NCBI GenBank assembly: GCA_030743915.1 | Contig: JASLRP010000156.1 | Coordinates: 1-7,870 of the forward strand | Source of the DNA: SAR202 cluster bacterium | GTDB lineage: Bacteria > Chloroflexota > Dehalococcoidia > Lucifugimonadales > UBA1123 | DNA: 7,870 nucleotides | Reading direction: 5' to 3' | Part shown: piece by piece, positions 5,809-7,870 of the stretch | How the letters are laid out: every line of letters starts with the position of its first letter | Position numbering within the stretch: the stretch's first letter is position 1 | The notes under the pieces: model-generated | The model's database searches: none | What the model was told of the DNA's origin: nothing | The model's input: only the letters and a program-made list of their open reading frames with translations | Made by a program: the position numbers and the translations under genes

Positions 5809-6738
5809 ATGCAACAGATCGAACGTTATCGCGGCGCTCTCCTGGGTCTTGCTGCGGGCGACGCTGTTGGCACAACGCTTGAGTTCAGTGAGCCGGGGAC
5901 TTTCCAGCCAATCATCGATATGATCGGCGGTGGGCCGTTTGGGTTGTCACCGGGCCAATGGACTGACGACACTTCAATGGCTCTTTGTTTGGCCGAAAGC
6001 CTGATCGAGCGGCGTGGATTTGATGCGGAAGACCAGATGAATCGATATGTCAGATGGTGGCGTCACGGCCACCTCAGTAGCACAGGCGACTGCTTCGACA
6101 TAGGGAACACAACGTTAGAGGCGCTTGTGGAATTCGAACGCACTGGAGAGCCATACTCCGCGCCATCAGACCAGTGGAGCGCAGGAAATGGCTCCATCAT
6201 GCGACTTGCTCCGGTCCCGCTGTATTACGCTCGAACGCCATTGGAGGCTATCGAACGTTCCGCCGACAGCTCTCGAACGACCCACGGAGTGAACGTCGCA
6301 ATCGACGCGTGCAGGTATCTGGGAGGTCTCCTTGCAGGGGCAGTCAACGGCGTCTCCAAAGAGGGTTTGTTGTCCGACCTCTATCCCGATTCCGCCTACT
6401 GGGGAGAGCATCCGCTGGCTCCCGAGATAGAAGAAATCGCAACTGGCTCGTTCAAACGTCGGTCGCCGCCTGAAATCGAAGGCTTGGGCTATGTTGTAAA
6501 ATCCCTGGAGGCCGCGTTGTGGGCCTTCTATCACGGAGATTCGTTTCGGGAAGGATGCCTTCTGGCGGTCAACTTGGGAGACGATGCCGACACCACAGGT
6601 GCAGTGTACGGACAGTTGGCCGGAGCGTTCTACGGTGAAACTGGCATTCCTGAAGAGTGGCGAGCGAAACTCACTCATCGTACTCTAATCGAGTCTTTCG
6701 CTGATCAACTCTTATTGCTATCCGCAGAGCGTGGCTAG
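5809..6738 (+). CDS. ADP-ribosylglycohydrolase family protein (DraG/ARH type)
   Basis: A 309-aa all-alpha hydrolase of the DraG/ARH superfamily. These enzymes use two Mg/Mn ions to remove ADP-ribose from modified amino acids, nucleic acids or O-acetyl-ADP-ribose in the cytoplasm. Motifs in order: 'GALLGLAAGDAVGTTLEF' (9-26), metal-binding 'WTDDTSMAL' (51-59) with Thr52/Asp53/Asp54, 'GDCFDIGNTT' (93-102), 'NGSIMRLAP' (127-135), 'THG' (158-160), and the C-terminal metal motif 'NLGDDADTTGAVYGQLAGA' (255-273) with Asp259, Asp261 and Thr262. All expected metal ligands appear present and the length is normal, so it should be active. It follows the methyltransferase fragment by 14 nt and precedes the monooxygenase by 21 nt. 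No ADP-ribosyltransferase partner is in the window. The target could be a protein, a nucleic acid or a free ADP-ribose conjugate. Confidence 0.92.
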   Translation: MQQIERYRGALLGLAAGDAVGTTLEFSEPGTFQPIIDMIGGGPFGLSPGQWTDDTSMALCLAESLIERRGFDAEDQMNRYVRWWRHGHLSSTGDCFDIGNTTLEALVEFERTGEPYSAPSDQWSAGNGSIMRLAPVPLYYARTPLEAIERSADSSRTTHGVNVAIDACRYLGGLLAGAVNGVSKEGLLSDLYPDSAYWGEHPLAPEIEEIATGSFKRRSPPEIEGLGYVVKSLEAALWAFYHGDSFREGCLLAVNLGDDADTTGAVYGQLAGAFYGETGIPEEWRAKLTHRTLIESFADQLLLLSAERG

Positions 6739-6749
6739 AGTATTTGCCT

Positions 6750-6754
6750 GGAGG
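6750..6754 (+). promoter_or_regulatory. Ribosome binding site for the luciferase-like monooxygenase
   Basis: GGAGG with 5 nt before the ATG at 6760, located in the 21-nt gap after the ADP-ribosylglycohydrolase stop. It fixes the start of the monooxygenase frame. Confidence 0.75.
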
Positions 6755-6759
6755 ATTGT

Positions 6760-7870
6760 ATGGAAGTCGGATACCAGGTTGGCCAGGTTGTCGATAGGGA
6801 CTCGGTGGATCTGCAACAGCAGTGGCAGAATCACCTGGAGCAGTTCCGCGCCTCGCGGGACGCCGGATTCGACATCTACGCCTGGGCGCATCATTATCTG
6901 ATCGACCCGTTTCAGCACTTCCAGCCTCTGCCTGTGCTGGCGAGGCTGGCCGCAGAGCCGGGAAACATGAAGCTGGCAACCTCGGTCCTTCTGCTTCCTC
7001 TGCTGAACCCGGTGGACATCGCCGAGCAGGTGGCGACCATAGACCATATCTCCGAGGGACGATTCATCCTCGGTCTGGGCCTGGGATACCGTCCGGAGGA
7101 ATTCGAGGCTTTCGGGACCAGCACAAAGCAAAGAGCAGCCCGCAACACCGAAGCGCTGGAGCTTATGATTCGTCTGTGGACCGAAGACGAGGTGACCCAC
7201 CACGGTCGATTCTTCGATGTGACCAATGCCCGGCCCACCGCCAGACCGTACCAGAAGCCTCACCCCAAGATTTGGCTGGCCGCCATGAGCGACCCCGCCG
7301 TCCGCAGGGTGGGGCGCGAGGGGCACACTCTGTTCATTGGCCCTGCCCAGTCCTACGAGGTCACCAAGCGCCACATCGACATTTACCGCGAGGAGTTGGA
7401 CAGAAACGGACACCCTCCCCCAGAGGATATTGTGCTGTTCAGGGAGTTCTACTGCGCCAACAGTCGAGCCGAGGCGCTGGAGAAGGCCAGATCAGGGTTC
7501 CAGCGCAAGTACGAGGTTTATGGCGCCCACGGGTTGCAAGGCTCTGATGAAGAGCTAACAAGCCTGGTGACCGGCGATGTGGAGACTCAGACCGGCAGCA
7601 CGTTCATCATCGGCAGTCCCCAGGACTGTATCGAGGAGCTGACGCGGTACCGAGACCTCGGCATCACCCAGGTGTGCATGCGCCTCTACTATCCCGGCAT
7701 GTCCCAGAAGGAAACGCTGGAACACATCGAGCTTGTGGGCAGAGAGGTGTTGCCGGAGGCGCATCTCTTATCATCGTCTGCAATCAACCCTCGCCATTCT
7801 GAGTCCGCAGGCGAAGAATCTGGTCGTCGAAACACAGCGTTTGGCGTGCGCGGTCAGATACTTCGCTCCG
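6760..7870 (+). CDS. Luciferase-like flavin-dependent monooxygenase (LLM class), 3' end outside the window
   Basis: An open frame of 370 codons with no stop before the window edge. The protein begins MEVGYQVGQV and follows the bacterial-luciferase/F420-or-FMN TIM-barrel pattern: 'SRDAGFDIYAWAHHY' (32-46), 'KLATSVLLLPLLNPVDIAEQ' (71-90), the family signature 'DHISEGRFILGLGLGYRPEE' (95-114) with EFEAFG after it, 'RPYQKPHPKIWLAAMSDPAV' (162-181), and a late 'TFIIGSPQDCIEELTRYRDL' (281-300). Such enzymes oxygenate or dehydrogenate small organic substrates with FMNH2 or F420. Which cofactor applies is not visible. The recognisable domain ends near residue 334 ('GREVLPEAH'). Residues ~336-370 are low-complexity and non-family, and from codon 346 they are encoded by a palindromic interspersed repeat. 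The true C-terminus may therefore be altered by repeat insertion. Last gene of the visible operon. Confidence 0.88.
   Translation, partial: MEVGYQVGQVVDRDSVDLQQQWQNHLEQFRASRDAGFDIYAWAHHYLIDPFQHFQPLPVLARLAAEPGNMKLATSVLLLPLLNPVDIAEQVATIDHISEGRFILGLGLGYRPEEFEAFGTSTKQRAARNTEALELMIRLWTEDEVTHHGRFFDVTNARPTARPYQKPHPKIWLAAMSDPAVRRVGREGHTLFIGPAQSYEVTKRHIDIYREELDRNGHPPPEDIVLFREFYCANSRAEALEKARSGFQRKYEVYGAHGLQGSDEELTSLVTGDVETQTGSTFIIGSPQDCIEELTRYRDLGITQVCMRLYYPGMSQKETLEHIELVGREVLPEAHLLSSSAINPRHSESAGEESGRRNTAFGVRGQILRS
7795..7870. repeat. Palindromic interspersed repeat, right side cut by the window edge
   Basis: The left arm begins CATTCTGAG (7795-7803) and contains GCGAAGAATCT (7811-7821). The right arm has AGATACTTCGC (7856-7866), the reverse complement of that 11-mer with one mismatch, so the region can fold into a long stem with a ~34-nt loop. 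The arm sequence resembles a widespread intergenic repeat type I know from many environmental bacterial genomes, Chloroflexota included. That identification is from memory. The rest of the right arm should lie just beyond base 7870. Confidence 0.7.

Noticed and set aside
6822..7547. Plus-strand open frame of 241 codons overlapping the monooxygenase
   Set aside because: The protein is Arg/Gly/Pro-rich with no domain. The 6760 frame carries the luciferase-like motifs and the ribosome binding site.

Overview
The window looks like one contig piece from a moderately GC-rich bacterium, with every supported gene on the + strand. The gene content is an oligopeptide-type ABC importer with a fused ATPase, a homocysteine S-methyltransferase-like enzyme, an ADP-ribosylglycohydrolase and a luciferase-like flavin monooxygenase. 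Together with an interspersed repeat of the 'CATTCTGAG…GCGAAGAATCT' type at the right edge, this is reminiscent of uncultured Chloroflexota (Dehalococcoidia/SAR202-like). That placement is an inference from gene style, not a proof.

Left part (1-4455): a tightly packed operon. It holds the 3' end of a DppB-type permease, a complete DppC-type permease (1-nt overlap), one polypeptide carrying both DppD-like and DppF-like ATPase modules (4-nt overlap), and a 318-aa homocysteine S-methyltransferase family protein 8 nt downstream. The importer's substrate-binding protein is not in the window. The methyltransferase keeps the paired zinc cysteines but has His where the first zinc cysteine is expected.

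Middle (4452-5693): a segment that does not fit its surroundings. It holds one visibly AT-richer gene for a lipoprotein resembling GH99-type alpha-mannan-active glycosidases, followed by a second, diverged copy of the last ~180 bp of the methyltransferase gene. The two copies share a perfect 97-bp direct repeat (4355-4451 and 5694-5790). The second copy also contains a 9-bp tandem repeat encoding Val-Thr-His three times. The simplest reading is a cargo segment inserted in, or recombined into, the 3' end of the methyltransferase gene. The original short junction to the next gene would then be preserved after the second copy. No integrase or transposase is present.

Right part (5809-7870): the operon style resumes with an ADP-ribosylglycohydrolase (5809-6738) and a luciferase-like monooxygenase (6760 to beyond the window). 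The last ~35 codons of the monooxygenase frame no longer look like the family. They run into a palindromic interspersed repeat whose right arm is cut by the window edge.

Working together (inference): the importer, methyltransferase and flavin monooxygenase could form an uptake-and-catabolism module for a small methylated, sulfur- or nitrogen-containing organic compound. Nothing in the sequence fixes the substrate.
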